A DNA stretch of 64,000 bases. It comes from Limosilactobacillus reuteri (GTDB lineage: Bacteria > Bacillota > Bacilli > Lactobacillales > Lactobacillaceae). Under the pieces are notes generated by a model. It saw only the letters and a program-made list of their open reading frames with translations, made no database searches and was not told the DNA's origin. Position numbers and translations under genes: made by a program. The stretch covers positions 620,001 to 684,000 of the forward strand of contig NZ_CP059275.1 in assembly GCF_013694365.1 (NCBI RefSeq), written 5' to 3'. Shown here piece by piece: positions 1 through 11,775 of the stretch (within the stretch, counting starts at the first letter, position 1; every line of letters starts with the position of its first letter).

Positions 1-69
1 GACGTAACAACCGCTGATAATAATCATGATGGTGTTGGAAAAGCGATTGAAAAATATGTTCTTAAGTAA
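1..69 (+). CDS. 3' end of an unidentified gene (last 22 codons)
   Basis: An open frame runs from the window edge to a TAA at 67-69 and encodes 22 residues ending KYVLK. The next gene starts on the following base, as at every other junction here, so this is the tail of a cut gene. The fragment is too short to assign to a family. Confidence 0.5.
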   Translation, partial: DVTTADNNHDGVGKAIEKYVLK

Positions 70-813
70 ATGACAACAATTAAGTTTTTCAAAAAAGCAA
101 TGGTTGGAACAGCTGCAGTCGCTACTATCTTTGCCTTAGCTGGTTGTGGTAAACAATCTGCGTCAAGTAGTGATACAAGTTCTTCCAGCACATCGTCGTC
201 TGTCCGTTCTTCCGAAAGTAAAGCTTCAAAGGCTTATCGTACAGCTAATAAGCTTATCCAAAATCATGATTATGAAGGGGCTTATGAACAGTTAAACCAA
301 TTAAATGATCATAATGCTCAAACGGAAGCACTTGCTGATGATTTACAAAGCTACATGGATGCCCAAAAAGCATATGAAAATGGCGATTATGATGGTGCTA
401 AGAACAAATTGAAATCACAAAAGTCAACTAGTCCGGCAATGCGGAATGCATACGCTGATTTACAAAGCAAGGTAAGTTCTGCACAGGGTTCTACTAGTTC
501 TCAAACTTCATCATCTACTAATAATAGCAAGCAAACAAATAAGCAATCCGGTTCTACAAGTGCAGCAACTCAACAATCATCCTCTGCTGCTAACCAAGCT
601 GCATCTGATGCAACTAGCGATAATGTAGTACAACAATTTGCTAACAAGATGGGCTTTAGTGGCTCCCAAGGTTACCAAATTATGCCAACTGGTAAGACTG
701 GTAATGTTTACAAGTTTGAAGTACGTCAAAACAATAGTGATAACACTGTTGCTAACTTAATCGGTATTTACCAATACAATAGTCAAACTGGAGCGGTAAC
801 AAAAATCGCTTAA
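70..813 (+). CDS. Putative lipoprotein, function unknown
   Basis: This encodes 247 residues. The N-terminus has lysines, a hydrophobic segment and a lipobox LAGC with Cys26, so the product should be lipid-anchored on the outer face of the membrane. A Ser-rich linker (about 28-50) leads to a helical, charged region of about 50-130 that resembles a TPR-like repeat, then a Ser/Gln/Thr-rich linker (about 135-180), then a compact C-terminal domain (about 185-247). No enzymatic motif is visible. Because this block is printed in reverse of native order, it probably lies downstream of prs. Lipoprotein status is fairly sure; the function is not known. Confidence 0.75.
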   Translation: MTTIKFFKKAMVGTAAVATIFALAGCGKQSASSSDTSSSSTSSSVRSSESKASKAYRTANKLIQNHDYEGAYEQLNQLNDHNAQTEALADDLQSYMDAQKAYENGDYDGAKNKLKSQKSTSPAMRNAYADLQSKVSSAQGSTSSQTSSSTNNSKQTNKQSGSTSAATQQSSSAANQAASDATSDNVVQQFANKMGFSGSQGYQIMPTGKTGNVYKFEVRQNNSDNTVANLIGIYQYNSQTGAVTKIA

Positions 814-1803
814 ATGACACAGCAATATTTTGATCAAAATTTAAAAATCTTTGCGTTAAATTCAAACCGTCCCTTAGCAGAAAAGATTGCTAAGCATGTC
901 GGGGTTGATTTAGGAAAATTATCTGTTAATCGTTTTAGTGATGGTGAGATCCAAATTAATATTGAGGAAAGTGTGCGAGGAGACAATGTTTATGTCATCC
1001 AATCGACCTCTGCCCCAGTTAATGACAACTTAATGGAGTTGTTAATTATGGTAGATGCGCTTCGTCGTGCTAGTGCCAAGACGATTAACGTGGTGATGCC
1101 ATACTATGGTTATGCCCGTCAAGACCGAAAAGCACGGAGCCGTGAACCAATCACTGCTAAGTTGGTTGCTAATATGTTGCAAAATTCCGGTGTTGATCGG
1201 ATTATTGCACTTGATCTTCATGCCGCACAAATTCAAGGGTTCTTTGATATCCCTGTCGATCATTTGATGGGTGCTCCTCTTTTAGCAGAGTATTTTATCA
1301 ACCAGGGTGTTGCTGAAAATGCAGTTGTTATTTCTCCTGATCATGGTGGAGTAACACGGGCACGAGCACTTGCCGAGTTTTTAAAATCTCCAATTGCGAT
1401 TATTGACAAGCGGCGTCCACGGGCGAACGTTGCTCAAATCATGAATATTATTGGAGACGTTAAGGGTAAGAAGTGTATTATGATTGATGACATGATTGAT
1501 ACTGCGGGAACTATTAGTTTAGGTTCGCAAGCATTAATAGATGCCGGCGCAGAAGAAGTCTACGCATCATGTACCCATGCGGTATTATCTGGCCCAGCAA
1601 TTGAACGTTTACAGAATGCACCACTTAAAGAAGTCGTTGTGACGGACTCGATTCAATTGCCAAAAGAAAAACAAATCGATAAAATCAAGCAGGTATCGGT
1701 TGCTCCACTAATTGGGGATGCAATCAAACGGATTAACGAAAATCGTCCGGTTAGTCCACTATTTAAGCAAGTATTCCAAAGTGCACAGTTGGAAAAGAAG
1801 TAA
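814..1803 (+). CDS. prs: Ribose-phosphate pyrophosphokinase (PRPP synthetase)
   Basis: The enzyme makes phosphoribosyl pyrophosphate from ribose 5-phosphate and ATP for purine, pyrimidine, His, Trp and NAD synthesis in the cytoplasm. The 329 residues fit the bacterial class I length. Visible signatures are [12 protein letters not shown] near residue 105, [11 protein letters not shown] near 135, and the PRPP-binding loop DDMIDTAGT at about 224-232. In Firmicutes prs follows glmU; here it precedes glmU, in keeping with the reversed printing of this block. The ATG is fixed by conserved N-terminal sequence ([16 protein letters not shown]). Confidence 0.96.
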   Translation: MTQQYFDQNLKIFALNSNRPLAEKIAKHVGVDLGKLSVNRFSDGEIQINIEESVRGDNVYVIQSTSAPVNDNLMELLIMVDALRRASAKTINVVMPYYGYARQDRKARSREPITAKLVANMLQNSGVDRIIALDLHAAQIQGFFDIPVDHLMGAPLLAEYFINQGVAENAVVISPDHGGVTRARALAEFLKSPIAIIDKRRPRANVAQIMNIIGDVKGKKCIMIDDMIDTAGTISLGSQALIDAGAEEVYASCTHAVLSGPAIERLQNAPLKEVVVTDSIQLPKEKQIDKIKQVSVAPLIGDAIKRINENRPVSPLFKQVFQSAQLEKK

Positions 1804-3171
1804 ATGACAAAACGTAATGCAATTATTTTAGCTGCTGGTAAAGGTACACGGATGCGCTCAAAGCTATACAAAGTTTTACACCAAGTTTGTGGTAAGACAA
1901 TGGTTGAGCATGTTTTAACTCAATTGGAAAAAGCCAAAATCGATAATATTATTACAATTGTTGGTTTTGGGGCGGAAACAGTTGAACAACGATTAGGACA
2001 CCGTACTAAATATGCGCTGCAGGAACAACAACTCGGAACTGGTCATGCCGTAATGCAAACAAAAAACCTTCTTGCAAATGAAGATGGTGAAACTATTATT
2101 GTCAGTGGTGATACTCCTTTATTTACGGCTGAGACTTTTGAAAAGCTTTTTGAATATCATGAACAACGGCATGCGGCGGCTACTATTTTGACTTCTATTG
2201 CTCCTGATCCAACTGGTTATGGTCGAATTGTTCGAAATGATGTTGGAATCGTTGAACGAATTGTGGAACAAAAAGATGCTACTATTCAAGAGCAGGCAAT
2301 TAAGGAAATTAATACTGGAGTTTACTGCTTTGATAACAAAAAACTATTTGCTGCCCTTAGTAAGATCACGAATGATAATGCTCAGGGTGAGTATTATTTA
2401 ACTGATGTTATTGGTATTTTAAAGCAAGAAAATGAGATCGTAACAGCCTACAAGATGGATAACTTTGACGAATCGATGGGGGTAAATGACCGAGTTGCCC
2501 TTGCACGTGCCAACAAGGTAATGCGTAACCGGATTAATACTCATTGGATGCGTGAAGGGGTTTCGATGATTGATCCTGATACAACTTATATTGATGCTGA
2601 TGTTAAGATTGGTCGTGATACAGTTATTGAAGGTGGCGTTGTGATCAAGGGGCATACAGAAATTGGTAACGATTGTTATATCGGTGCTGGTTCACGGATC
2701 ATTGATTCCAAGATTCACGATGGGGTTAAAATTATTTCTTCTACCCTTCAAGAAGCAGAAATGCACAATGGCAGTGATATCGGTCCTAATAGTCACCTGC
2801 GTCCAGAAGCAGAAATTGGCGAAAACGTTCATATTGGTAACTTCTGTGAGGTTAAGAAGGCTTACATTGGTGAAGGAACAAAGGTCGGTCATTTGACTTA
2901 TATCGGTAATGCTACTTTAGGTAAGAATATTAATGTTGGCTGTGGAGTTGTCTTTGTTAACTACGATGGGACAAATAAGCACCATACCAATGTTGGGGAC
3001 CATGCCTTTATCGGTAGTAACAGTAACCTAGTGGCTCCGGTTAATATTGCCAAGGATTCATTTGTCGCTGCTGGTTCGACCATTACAGACAGTACAGAAC
3101 AATATGATATGGCAATTGCGCGGGCACGGCAGGTTAATAAAGAAAATTATGCTAAGAAACTACCATGGTAA
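1804..3171 (+). CDS. glmU: Bifunctional UDP-N-acetylglucosamine pyrophosphorylase / glucosamine-1-phosphate acetyltransferase
   Basis: GlmU makes UDP-GlcNAc, the precursor of peptidoglycan and wall polymers, from glucosamine-1-phosphate, acetyl-CoA and UTP. It has 455 residues, the usual length. The N-terminal uridyltransferase domain begins with [18 protein letters not shown] at about 8-25; the usual Pro of the PK pair is Tyr here, as I recall from other lactobacilli. From about residue 250 a left-handed beta-helix of hexapeptide repeats (IG-N, V-IG) forms the acetyltransferase, including GNFCEVK and NYDG. It natively lies between purR and prs. Confidence 0.97.
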   Translation: MTKRNAIILAAGKGTRMRSKLYKVLHQVCGKTMVEHVLTQLEKAKIDNIITIVGFGAETVEQRLGHRTKYALQEQQLGTGHAVMQTKNLLANEDGETIIVSGDTPLFTAETFEKLFEYHEQRHAAATILTSIAPDPTGYGRIVRNDVGIVERIVEQKDATIQEQAIKEINTGVYCFDNKKLFAALSKITNDNAQGEYYLTDVIGILKQENEIVTAYKMDNFDESMGVNDRVALARANKVMRNRINTHWMREGVSMIDPDTTYIDADVKIGRDTVIEGGVVIKGHTEIGNDCYIGAGSRIIDSKIHDGVKIISSTLQEAEMHNGSDIGPNSHLRPEAEIGENVHIGNFCEVKKAYIGEGTKVGHLTYIGNATLGKNINVGCGVVFVNYDGTNKHHTNVGDHAFIGSNSNLVAPVNIAKDSFVAAGSTITDSTEQYDMAIARARQVNKENYAKKLPW

Positions 3172-3990
3172 GTGGATATGACACGTTACTTGCTTGAACA
3201 TCCGCGATCATTAGTATCGTTGAAGTTTTTTGGTGAGCGATATGACTCAGCTAAGTCATCAATCAGTGAAGATTTAGGAATTGTTAAACATACCTTCCAA
3301 ACGTGGGGACAGGGACGATTAGAAACAATTCCTGGTGCAAGCGGTGGCGCGGTATTAACGCCATTTTATTCTAAGGAAAATGCTCAGGCGGCCATTGATA
3401 ACTTGGTTGACCGGGTTAATGATGACTCGCGTTTGCTACCGGGAGGTTATGTTTACTTATCAGATTTAATCGGCCAACCGGAAATCTTGCGGCAGATTGG
3501 TAAGTTAATCGCTACTCAATACGTTGATACTGATGTTGATGTTATTATGACAGTTGAGACTAAAGGAATTCCGATTGCTCAAAGCGTTGCGATGTATATG
3601 AATAAACCATTTGTTATTGTTCGTAATAGTTCACACATTACTGAAGGACCTACTGTAAGTGTTAATTATGTTTCTGGGTCCGTCCAACGGATAAAGAAGA
3701 TGGAATTGTCCCGTCGTACATTATCAGCTGGGGCGAATGTCTTGGTTGTTGACGACTTTATGAAGGGCGGCGGCACGATTAACGGAATGAAATCTTTGAT
3801 TAAAGAATTTGATGCTAACTTGGTTGGGATTACTGTTTTTGCAGAAGGTCGTCCGGTAAATGGGCAACGGTTAGTCGATAACTGTACTTCATTAATCAAA
3901 GTGGAAACTAAAGATGGTACGGAGAAGAAGATTGCAGCACAAGCAGGAAGCTTCATGGAAAACGTGTTTGATAAGAAAGTAGAGAATTAG
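3172..3990 (+). CDS. purR: Purine operon repressor PurR (PRT-family regulator)
   Basis: PurR of the Bacillus/Lactococcus type binds PurBox DNA and senses PRPP. It has 272 residues: an N-terminal winged helix of about 75 residues and a phosphoribosyltransferase-like domain. The PRPP loop VVDDFMKGGGT lies near residues 192-202. The printed start is GTG at 3172 (GTG GAT ATG); the internal ATG two codons later is an alternative start. It natively follows the metal importer and precedes glmU. Confidence 0.94.
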   Translation: MDMTRYLLEHPRSLVSLKFFGERYDSAKSSISEDLGIVKHTFQTWGQGRLETIPGASGGAVLTPFYSKENAQAAIDNLVDRVNDDSRLLPGGYVYLSDLIGQPEILRQIGKLIATQYVDTDVDVIMTVETKGIPIAQSVAMYMNKPFVIVRNSSHITEGPTVSVNYVSGSVQRIKKMELSRRTLSAGANVLVVDDFMKGGGTINGMKSLIKEFDANLVGITVFAEGRPVNGQRLVDNCTSLIKVETKDGTEKKIAAQAGSFMENVFDKKVEN

Positions 3991-4788
3991 ATGTTAACTT
4001 TAAGTTTTATGCGTCATGCATTTGTCGCTAGTACATTTATTGCGATTATTTGTGGAATTATTGGAGTTTTTGTCGTTGCACGAAATTTATCATTTTTAAC
4101 GCATACCTTGTCTGAAATTGGGTTTGCTGGTGGTGCTTTTGCCGTTTTTGCTGGATGGCCAGCACTAAATGGGATGATTCTGTTTACAATGTTAAGTTCA
4201 GTTATTGTTGGACAAATGAGTATAAAAGAATCACGACGAGAAGCGGTTATTAGTGCCGTTTCAGCGCTGTTCATTGGCTTAGGAATTCTTTTCTTATCTT
4301 TGAGCAGTCAGTCAGCTAGCTCAGCAACAAGTATTTTGTTTGGTAGCGTGGTTGGAATTAGTTTGAATGAGGTCTGGCAGCTTGTCTACCTTTCCATTCT
4401 TGTTTTAATTATTTTGCTATTGATGTATCGTCGCCTTAAGTTTGATTCCTTTGATTCAATTGGGGCGCAGGTCAGTGGAATAAATCAAACAGTGATTTCT
4501 GTTATTTTTCTTTTACTACTTGCTTTAAGCGTTAGTGTCGCTGCTCAGATTGTCGGTTCTTTGCTAATTTTTATTCTCCTAACGTTACCAGCTGCTAGTG
4601 CTAAATACTTTACGCATGGTGTCGCACGGATGATTATTTTAGCGATTTTATTTTCACTGTTAGGAACATGGCTTGGTCTTTTTCTCGGTTATTTGACAGA
4701 TTGGCCGGTTAGTTTCTTTATCGCAGTGATTGAAGTTATCATCTATACCACAGCCTTGATTTATAGTAAATTTATCGAATCGAATTAG
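3991..4788 (+). CDS. Metal ABC transporter permease (ZnuB/AdcB/MntB type)
   Basis: This 265-residue polytopic protein of the ABC-3 family has about seven to eight hydrophobic segments. It forms the membrane channel of a zinc or manganese importer with the ATPase at 4789 and the binding protein at 5461. Conserved family features include an HTLSEIGFAG-like stretch near residue 36 and LTLPAA near residue 197. Native order should be binding protein, ATPase, permease, then purR. The sequence alone does not say whether the metal is zinc or manganese. Confidence 0.9.
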   Translation: MLTLSFMRHAFVASTFIAIICGIIGVFVVARNLSFLTHTLSEIGFAGGAFAVFAGWPALNGMILFTMLSSVIVGQMSIKESRREAVISAVSALFIGLGILFLSLSSQSASSATSILFGSVVGISLNEVWQLVYLSILVLIILLLMYRRLKFDSFDSIGAQVSGINQTVISVIFLLLLALSVSVAAQIVGSLLIFILLTLPAASAKYFTHGVARMIILAILFSLLGTWLGLFLGYLTDWPVSFFIAVIEVIIYTTALIYSKFIESN

Positions 4789-5460
4789 ATGGCAGTTGTA
4801 TCAGTTGATGATTTAACGATCGCTTATGGAAATCATACTGTAATCGATCATTTAAGCTTCTCCATTAATGAAGGGGATTTTCTTGTCGTGGTTGGTGAAA
4901 ATGGGGTCGGAAAAACGACTCTTGTTCGCTCAATGCTTGGTTTTTTAAAACCGAAAAGCGGGACAATAACTATTCCGCAAAGTACACGACTTGGCTACGT
5001 TCCTCAGTTTCGTAATATTGACGAGGAATACCCGCTATCTATTCGCGATTTTGTTGCTTTAAATACTAAACCACGCCTTTTGCCATGGCTGACTAAAAGC
5101 GAGCGAAACCGTGTTGAACGGATGATTCGTGAAAATAACCTAACAAAGATTGCTGAGCGGCCCCTTGGTTTAGCATCAGGGGGTGAGAAGCAACGAGCAT
5201 ATCTTGCTCAAGCTTTATTACCCAATCCAAATCTCCTTATTCTGGACGAATCGACGGCAAGTCTGGACAATGAAATGAAGTATGAATTGCTAGACCTGGT
5301 AACTCGTTTTCAACAAAATGGTTTGAGTGTAATGTTTATTACTCATGATTGGGATCTAGCAAAACAATATGGAACTCGTTTCTTGTATTTATCTCCCGGT
5401 TCTTATTCCACTGGGCCAATTAATGAGTTACCCAGTCCGGTAAAGGGGGATAAAAAATAA
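4789..5460 (+). CDS. Metal ABC transporter ATP-binding protein (ZnuC/AdcC type)
   Basis: This is the 223-residue cytoplasmic ATPase of the metal importer. Walker A is GENGVGKTT at about 37-45, the signature ASGGEKQR is near 127-134 (usual first residue Ser replaced by Ala), and Walker B LLILDES is near 147-153 followed by a switch His in FITHDWD. Its last bases carry a purine-rich AAAGGGGG, a plausible ribosome binding site for the permease printed before it, which agrees with native ATPase-to-permease order. Confidence 0.92.
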   Translation: MAVVSVDDLTIAYGNHTVIDHLSFSINEGDFLVVVGENGVGKTTLVRSMLGFLKPKSGTITIPQSTRLGYVPQFRNIDEEYPLSIRDFVALNTKPRLLPWLTKSERNRVERMIRENNLTKIAERPLGLASGGEKQRAYLAQALLPNPNLLILDESTASLDNEMKYELLDLVTRFQQNGLSVMFITHDWDLAKQYGTRFLYLSPGSYSTGPINELPSPVKGDKK

Positions 5461-6372
5461 ATGAAAAAATATATTATCAGTATTAGTAGTATTGTTGCTT
5501 TGTTGGTTATAATTCTTGGGTTATCCTTTGTTCCGTGGAAATCGATGGGGAAAAATCAAAAGCCAATTAGAGTGGTAACTGGGATGAATTTCTATGGTGA
5601 AGTAGCGCAGAAAGTAGCTGGCGATCATGGCCAAGTGATTTCGTTTATTGATAATGCTTCGGTTGATCCTCATGATTATCAACCCAATACTAAGCAAGCC
5701 CAGCAAGTTGCTAAAGCCAATGTAGTAATTGAAAATGGTCTTGGTTACGATAGCTGGGTAAACAAACTCGTTAAATCAAGCAGTAACCATAACAAGATTA
5801 AAGTAATTAATGTAGCATCTTTAACCGGCAAGAAAGATGGCGACAATGAGCATATTTGGTATGCACCTGAGACGGTCGAAAAGTTAGCAAATGATCTTGC
5901 AACTCAATATGGTAAAATTGATCCGCAACATGCTAAGGATTACCAAAGAAATGCACGCAAATATTTAGCTTCTCTTCAACCGCTTAATGAAGAAATTGCG
6001 AAAGTAAAGCGCCAGGTAAATCCTAATAATAATCGAGTTGCAGTCAGTGAACCAGTTTTTGATTATGCCTTAGAGAATGTTGGTTATCAAATTATGGACA
6101 AGCATTTTGAAAAAGCAGTTGAAGATGGGAATGATCCATCACCAAAAGATATTGAAGAAATTCAACAAGCAATCATTAATCACCAAATTGCCTTCTTTGT
6201 TGATAATTCGCAGACAAGTGATAAAGTTGTTGATAATTTAGTTAAACTTGCCCATGAACATAATGTTCCAGTATTAAAGGTAACGGAAACAAAGCCGAAT
6301 GGGTATGACTATATGCAGTGGATGCTCAAGCAATACCAAGCATTGTCTCGCATTCAACAAAAGGAGAATTAA
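5461..6372 (+). CDS. Metal ABC transporter substrate-binding protein (ZnuA/AdcA family)
   Basis: This extracellular cluster A-I binding protein of 303 residues delivers Zn2+ or Mn2+ to the permease. It has an N-terminal hydrophobic anchor (about 4-25) but no lipobox Cys, unlike most relatives. Candidate metal ligands are His in DPHDY near residue 70, His in NEHIWY near 129, and Asp/Glu in the C-terminal lobe. There is no long His-rich loop. AAAGGAG at 6360-6366, just before its stop, would serve as the ribosome binding site of the natively next gene, the ATPase. Confidence 0.9.
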   Translation: MKKYIISISSIVALLVIILGLSFVPWKSMGKNQKPIRVVTGMNFYGEVAQKVAGDHGQVISFIDNASVDPHDYQPNTKQAQQVAKANVVIENGLGYDSWVNKLVKSSSNHNKIKVINVASLTGKKDGDNEHIWYAPETVEKLANDLATQYGKIDPQHAKDYQRNARKYLASLQPLNEEIAKVKRQVNPNNNRVAVSEPVFDYALENVGYQIMDKHFEKAVEDGNDPSPKDIEEIQQAIINHQIAFFVDNSQTSDKVVDNLVKLAHEHNVPVLKVTETKPNGYDYMQWMLKQYQALSRIQQKEN

Positions 6373-7224
6373 ATGATAGTTACAGAAAAAGCACCAGCAA
6401 AATTGAATTTGAGTTTAGATACGCCGATGCGATATTTTGATGGTTCTCCTCAATGGGATATGGTAATGGTCTCGGCAGACCTGGCTGATTATGTAACTGT
6501 TGAGACACACCGGCGCCCTGCAACAATTAAAGTCTATACAAATAGTGGCTTTTTACCCAATGACCAACGTAATTTAGCATACCAAGCAGCTCATATTTTA
6601 CGTAGTCGTTTTCATTGTAAAGATGGCGTTACAATTCGGATTAAGAAGCAAATTCCAGTCGCGGCCGGATTGGGCGGTGGCTCTTCAGATGCAGCGGCAG
6701 TTTTACGCGCATTAAATAGTATTTGGCGGTTGGGCTTGAGTTTATCAGAACTAGCAAAGATCGCATTAACAATTGATTCTGACGTCCCGTATTGTATATA
6801 TAACAAATTAGCCCACGTTACTGGCCATGGTGAAAAAATCGAATTGTTACCACCGCAACCTCATTATTGGGCTGTAATTGCAAAACAGAAGATCAGTGTT
6901 TCTACGCCGCAAATCTTACGACAAATTAATTATGAGAAGCTTCAACATCTTAATAATGAAGCATTACTGACAAATTTAAAGAAAGAGGATTGGCAAGAAG
7001 CAACAAAATATATGGGAAATGTTTTAGAGCCCTTAACGATGAAATTTTATCCAGAGATTGGTCGTCTAAAGAATAAGATGAAAGAATTGGGGGCCGATGT
7101 TGCCCAGATGAGTGGGACGGGACCAACCGTCTTCGCAATCTGCCATACAGAATCGCGAGCAAAACGGATTCAAAATAGTATCCGGGGATTTTGTCGCGAC
7201 GTTCATGTTGTAACTTTGCTTTGA
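6373..7224 (+). CDS. ispE: 4-diphosphocytidyl-2-C-methyl-D-erythritol kinase (GHMP kinase)
   Basis: This GHMP-family kinase of 283 residues matches IspE from the MEP isoprenoid pathway. N-terminal KAPAKLNLSLD and the phosphate loop PVAAGLGGGSSDAAA (about 95-109) are clear, and MSGTGPTVFA near 240 is the third GHMP motif. The window also encodes HMG-CoA reductase of the mevalonate pathway (14410), and lactobacilli normally make isoprenoids that way, so IspE here is probably a conserved remnant kept beside veg. It natively precedes the metal importer. Confidence 0.92.
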   Translation: MIVTEKAPAKLNLSLDTPMRYFDGSPQWDMVMVSADLADYVTVETHRRPATIKVYTNSGFLPNDQRNLAYQAAHILRSRFHCKDGVTIRIKKQIPVAAGLGGGSSDAAAVLRALNSIWRLGLSLSELAKIALTIDSDVPYCIYNKLAHVTGHGEKIELLPPQPHYWAVIAKQKISVSTPQILRQINYEKLQHLNNEALLTNLKKEDWQEATKYMGNVLEPLTMKFYPEIGRLKNKMKELGADVAQMSGTGPTVFAICHTESRAKRIQNSIRGFCRDVHVVTLL

Positions 7225-7467
7225 GTGCCTAATAGCATTGTAGAAATTAAGAAGAAGCTAGATGAACGGATTGGCGAGCATGTTTTAGTAAAAGCGCAAG
7301 CTGGACGTAAACGTATTACCACCCATCACGGTATTTTAAGTAAGACTTATCCTGCAGTATTTGTTATTCATTTAAATGATGAACAAGGAACATTGGATCG
7401 AGTTTCCTATAGTTATACTGATTTGTTAACACGAAATATTTCAATTGCCTTCGATGAAGCAGAATAA
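7225..7467 (+). CDS. veg: Veg family protein (biofilm-associated regulator)
   Basis: The 80-residue product matches Firmicutes Veg in length and pattern: IVEIKKKLDERIGEHVLVKA, then a basic stretch GRKRITTHHGIL, then a beta-rich end. In Bacillus subtilis Veg stimulates biofilm matrix genes; its molecular role is unclear. The start is GTG. The neighbours ispE and ksgA are the classic context. Confidence 0.93.
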   Translation: MPNSIVEIKKKLDERIGEHVLVKAQAGRKRITTHHGILSKTYPAVFVIHLNDEQGTLDRVSYSYTDLLTRNISIAFDEAE

Positions 7468-8361
7468 ATGAGTAATTCACCAGAAATTGGTAGTCGAACA
7501 CGTACCCGCGCGATAATGGAAAAGTACGGGATCCGAACAAAAAAGAGTTTCGGCCAGAATTTCCTTACTGATTTGAACGTCTTAAAAAATATCGTTGAGG
7601 CAGCAGATATTACAGCTAATGACAATGTAATTGAAATTGGTCCCGGAATTGGTGCTTTAACGGAGCAATTAGCACAAGCGGCGGGAGAAGTTTTAGCCTT
7701 AGAAATTGATCAAGATTTAATTCCGGTATTAAAAGAAGTATTATCACCATATGATAATGTAAAAGTGATTAATCAAGATGTCCTTCAAGCTAATTTACCA
7801 GAGTTAATCAAAAAGGAATTTAAGGATCCCAGTCGACCAATTAAGGTGGTTGCTAATCTCCCTTATTACATTACGAGTCCCATTCTAATGAATTTGCTGG
7901 CTAGTCCTGTTGAGTGGGCGACGATTTGTGTGATGATGCAAAAGGAAGTTGCTCAACGACTCACTGCTAAACCAGGAACTAAACAATATGGTGAGTTGAC
8001 ATTAGCGATTGAATACCAAATGCAAGCTAAAATTGCTTTTGATGTTTCACGGAAAGTATTCGTGCCGTCGCCTAATGTTGATTCAGCAATTGTGGTATTA
8101 ACGCCACGGACAAATCCGCTTCCGGTTCAGCCTTTTGATAAGCAAAAATTATTTGGCTTTATCCGGGGATGCTTTGCTCATCGTCGCAAGAGTCTTTGGA
8201 ATAACTTGCAAAGTGTAATTGGTAAGGATCCAGCGGTAAAAGAGAAAATGACTGCTGTCTTAGCTCAGCTGGATATTTCGCCACAAATCCGGCCAGAAAA
8301 ATTAACCCTCGAACAATTTATTGAACTTGCGAATGCTCTTCACCGGCAAAATCTCTTGTAA
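7468..8361 (+). CDS. rsmA: 16S rRNA (adenine1518-N6/adenine1519-N6)-dimethyltransferase
   Basis: RsmA (KsgA) dimethylates two adenines in helix 45 of 16S rRNA and acts as a late ribosome-assembly checkpoint. The 297 residues include KKSFGQNFL at about 25-33, the SAM motif [10 protein letters not shown] near 55-64, the acidic loop ALEIDQDL and the catalytic NLPYY near 130. The first 8 bases (7468-7475) also occur as the last 8 bases of rnmV (8921-8928), showing a native rnmV-ksgA overlap with AGGAGG six bases before the ATG. Confidence 0.97.
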   Translation: MSNSPEIGSRTRTRAIMEKYGIRTKKSFGQNFLTDLNVLKNIVEAADITANDNVIEIGPGIGALTEQLAQAAGEVLALEIDQDLIPVLKEVLSPYDNVKVINQDVLQANLPELIKKEFKDPSRPIKVVANLPYYITSPILMNLLASPVEWATICVMMQKEVAQRLTAKPGTKQYGELTLAIEYQMQAKIAFDVSRKVFVPSPNVDSAIVVLTPRTNPLPVQPFDKQKLFGFIRGCFAHRRKSLWNNLQSVIGKDPAVKEKMTAVLAQLDISPQIRPEKLTLEQFIELANALHRQNLL

Positions 8362-8928
8362 ATGATTAGAATAAAAGAAGTTATAGTTGTTGAAGGTAAA
8401 GATGATACTAAGCAAATTTTAAAAGCGGTTGATGCCGATACTTACGAAACAAATGGATCTGCAATTTCAACGGCTGACTTGGCAAAGTTGAAAAAGTTAC
8501 AAGCAAGCCGAGGCCTAATTGTTTTTACTGATCCGGACTTTAACGGGGAGCGGATTAGAAAAATAATCAGTGAAGCCATTCCTGGCGTTAAGCATGCTTT
8601 TATTAAACGAAAAGATGGTGTGCCAACTGAGGCTCACGGTAGCTTAGGGGTTGAGCATGCAACGCCAGCAATTATAAAATCAGCTTTGGAGCACCTTTAT
8701 ACTCAAACAACGACACCTCAGCAAGCTTTTAAGCGAGAAGATTTGCAAAAATGGGGATTAACAGGTCAAGCAGATTCACGAAAACGGCGTGAAAAGTTAG
8801 GGCAATTACTCGGAATCGGTTATGGAAATGGGAAACAATTGATTCACCGTTTAAACATGTTTCAAGTTGACCGGGCAACATTTGAAAAAGCGATTAAGCA
8901 AATAAATCAGGAGGCAGATCATGAGTAA
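8362..8928 (+). CDS. rnmV: Ribonuclease M5 (5S rRNA maturation)
   Basis: RNase M5 cuts both strands of the 5S rRNA precursor together with ribosomal protein L18. The 188-residue protein has an N-terminal TOPRIM domain with VVEGKDD at about 9-15 and FTDPDFNGERIR near 54-65. Its 3' end carries the ksgA ribosome binding site and start, and its own start is repeated as the last 4 bases of tatD. Both overlaps show native order tatD, rnmV, ksgA. Confidence 0.96.
   Translation: MIRIKEVIVVEGKDDTKQILKAVDADTYETNGSAISTADLAKLKKLQASRGLIVFTDPDFNGERIRKIISEAIPGVKHAFIKRKDGVPTEAHGSLGVEHATPAIIKSALEHLYTQTTTPQQAFKREDLQKWGLTGQADSRKRREKLGQLLGIGYGNGKQLIHRLNMFQVDRATFEKAIKQINQEADHE
8909..8914 (+). promoter_or_regulatory. 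Ribosome binding site of ksgA/rsmA carried inside rnmV
   Basis: AGGAGG lies six bases before ATGAGTAA at 8921-8928, which repeats the first 8 bases of ksgA at 7468. This is one of the few translation signals that survived loss of intergenic DNA, because it sits inside the upstream coding region. Confidence 0.75.
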
Positions 8929-9747
8929 TTGAATAAAGTGAGTAATCATCAACACCAGCAATTGGTTTATGATTCCCATACCCACCTAAATGACGATGTG
9001 TTTTATGATGATGTGCCTGCCTTTATTAACCGTGCTGCTCATTATGGCGTGACGGAGATGAACATTGTTGGCTCGAACCAGCTATTGAATACTCGTGCTT
9101 TAAAGTTGGGACATCAGTACGATAACCTGCATCCAATTATCGGTTGGCATCCAGAAGATATTGCTAATTGGAATAGTGAAACCAAGAAAGAGTTACGCCA
9201 ACAATTAGCAGATCCCTTAGTTGTAGGAATTGGAGAGATTGGCTTAGATTATTATAATGACGAGCATTCTCCTCACCAGCAACAACAAGAAATTTTTGCT
9301 GAACAGCTTGAGTGGGCGCGAGAACTTAAATTACCGGTCTCAATTCACTGCCGGGATGCACTGGCTGACACGTATGAAATTTTGCGGAATGCCCACGTCG
9401 ATGAATTTGGCGGGGTTATGCATAGTTTTAATGGGACTTCAGAATGGGCAGAGAAATTTGTGGATCTCGGGATGATGATTTCATTTAGTGGTGTCGTAAG
9501 CTTTAAAAATGCGACAGAAGTCCATGAAGCAGCATTAGTTGTTCCCCTGGAAAAGATGATGGTTGAAACGGATGCTCCTTACCTAACTCCGCTCCCATAC
9601 CGAGGAAAGCAAAACGAACCCGGTTTTACTAAATTTACGGTGGATGCAATTGCAGATTTAAAGCAGGTTGATGCTGGCAAAGTGGCATATAAAACATTTA
9701 CGAACGCCCGTCGCTTATTTTTGGAAAATGAAGAAAGAGGCCTATGA
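8929..9747 (+). CDS. tatD: TatD family metal-dependent DNase
   Basis: This 272-residue TIM-barrel hydrolase of the TatD/YabD family is a Mg2+-dependent 3'-5' exonuclease in studied relatives. Metal-binding motifs are YDSHTHL near residues 14-20, a Glu in GIGEIGLDYY near 102, His in SIHCRDA near 140 and ETDAPYLTP near 208. The start is TTG. The last 4 bases, ATGA, coincide with the rnmV start. It is natively between metG and rnmV. Confidence 0.94.
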   Translation: MNKVSNHQHQQLVYDSHTHLNDDVFYDDVPAFINRAAHYGVTEMNIVGSNQLLNTRALKLGHQYDNLHPIIGWHPEDIANWNSETKKELRQQLADPLVVGIGEIGLDYYNDEHSPHQQQQEIFAEQLEWARELKLPVSIHCRDALADTYEILRNAHVDEFGGVMHSFNGTSEWAEKFVDLGMMISFSGVVSFKNATEVHEAALVVPLEKMMVETDAPYLTPLPYRGKQNEPGFTKFTVDAIADLKQVDAGKVAYKTFTNARRLFLENEERGL

Positions 9748-11775
<2,028 letters not shown>
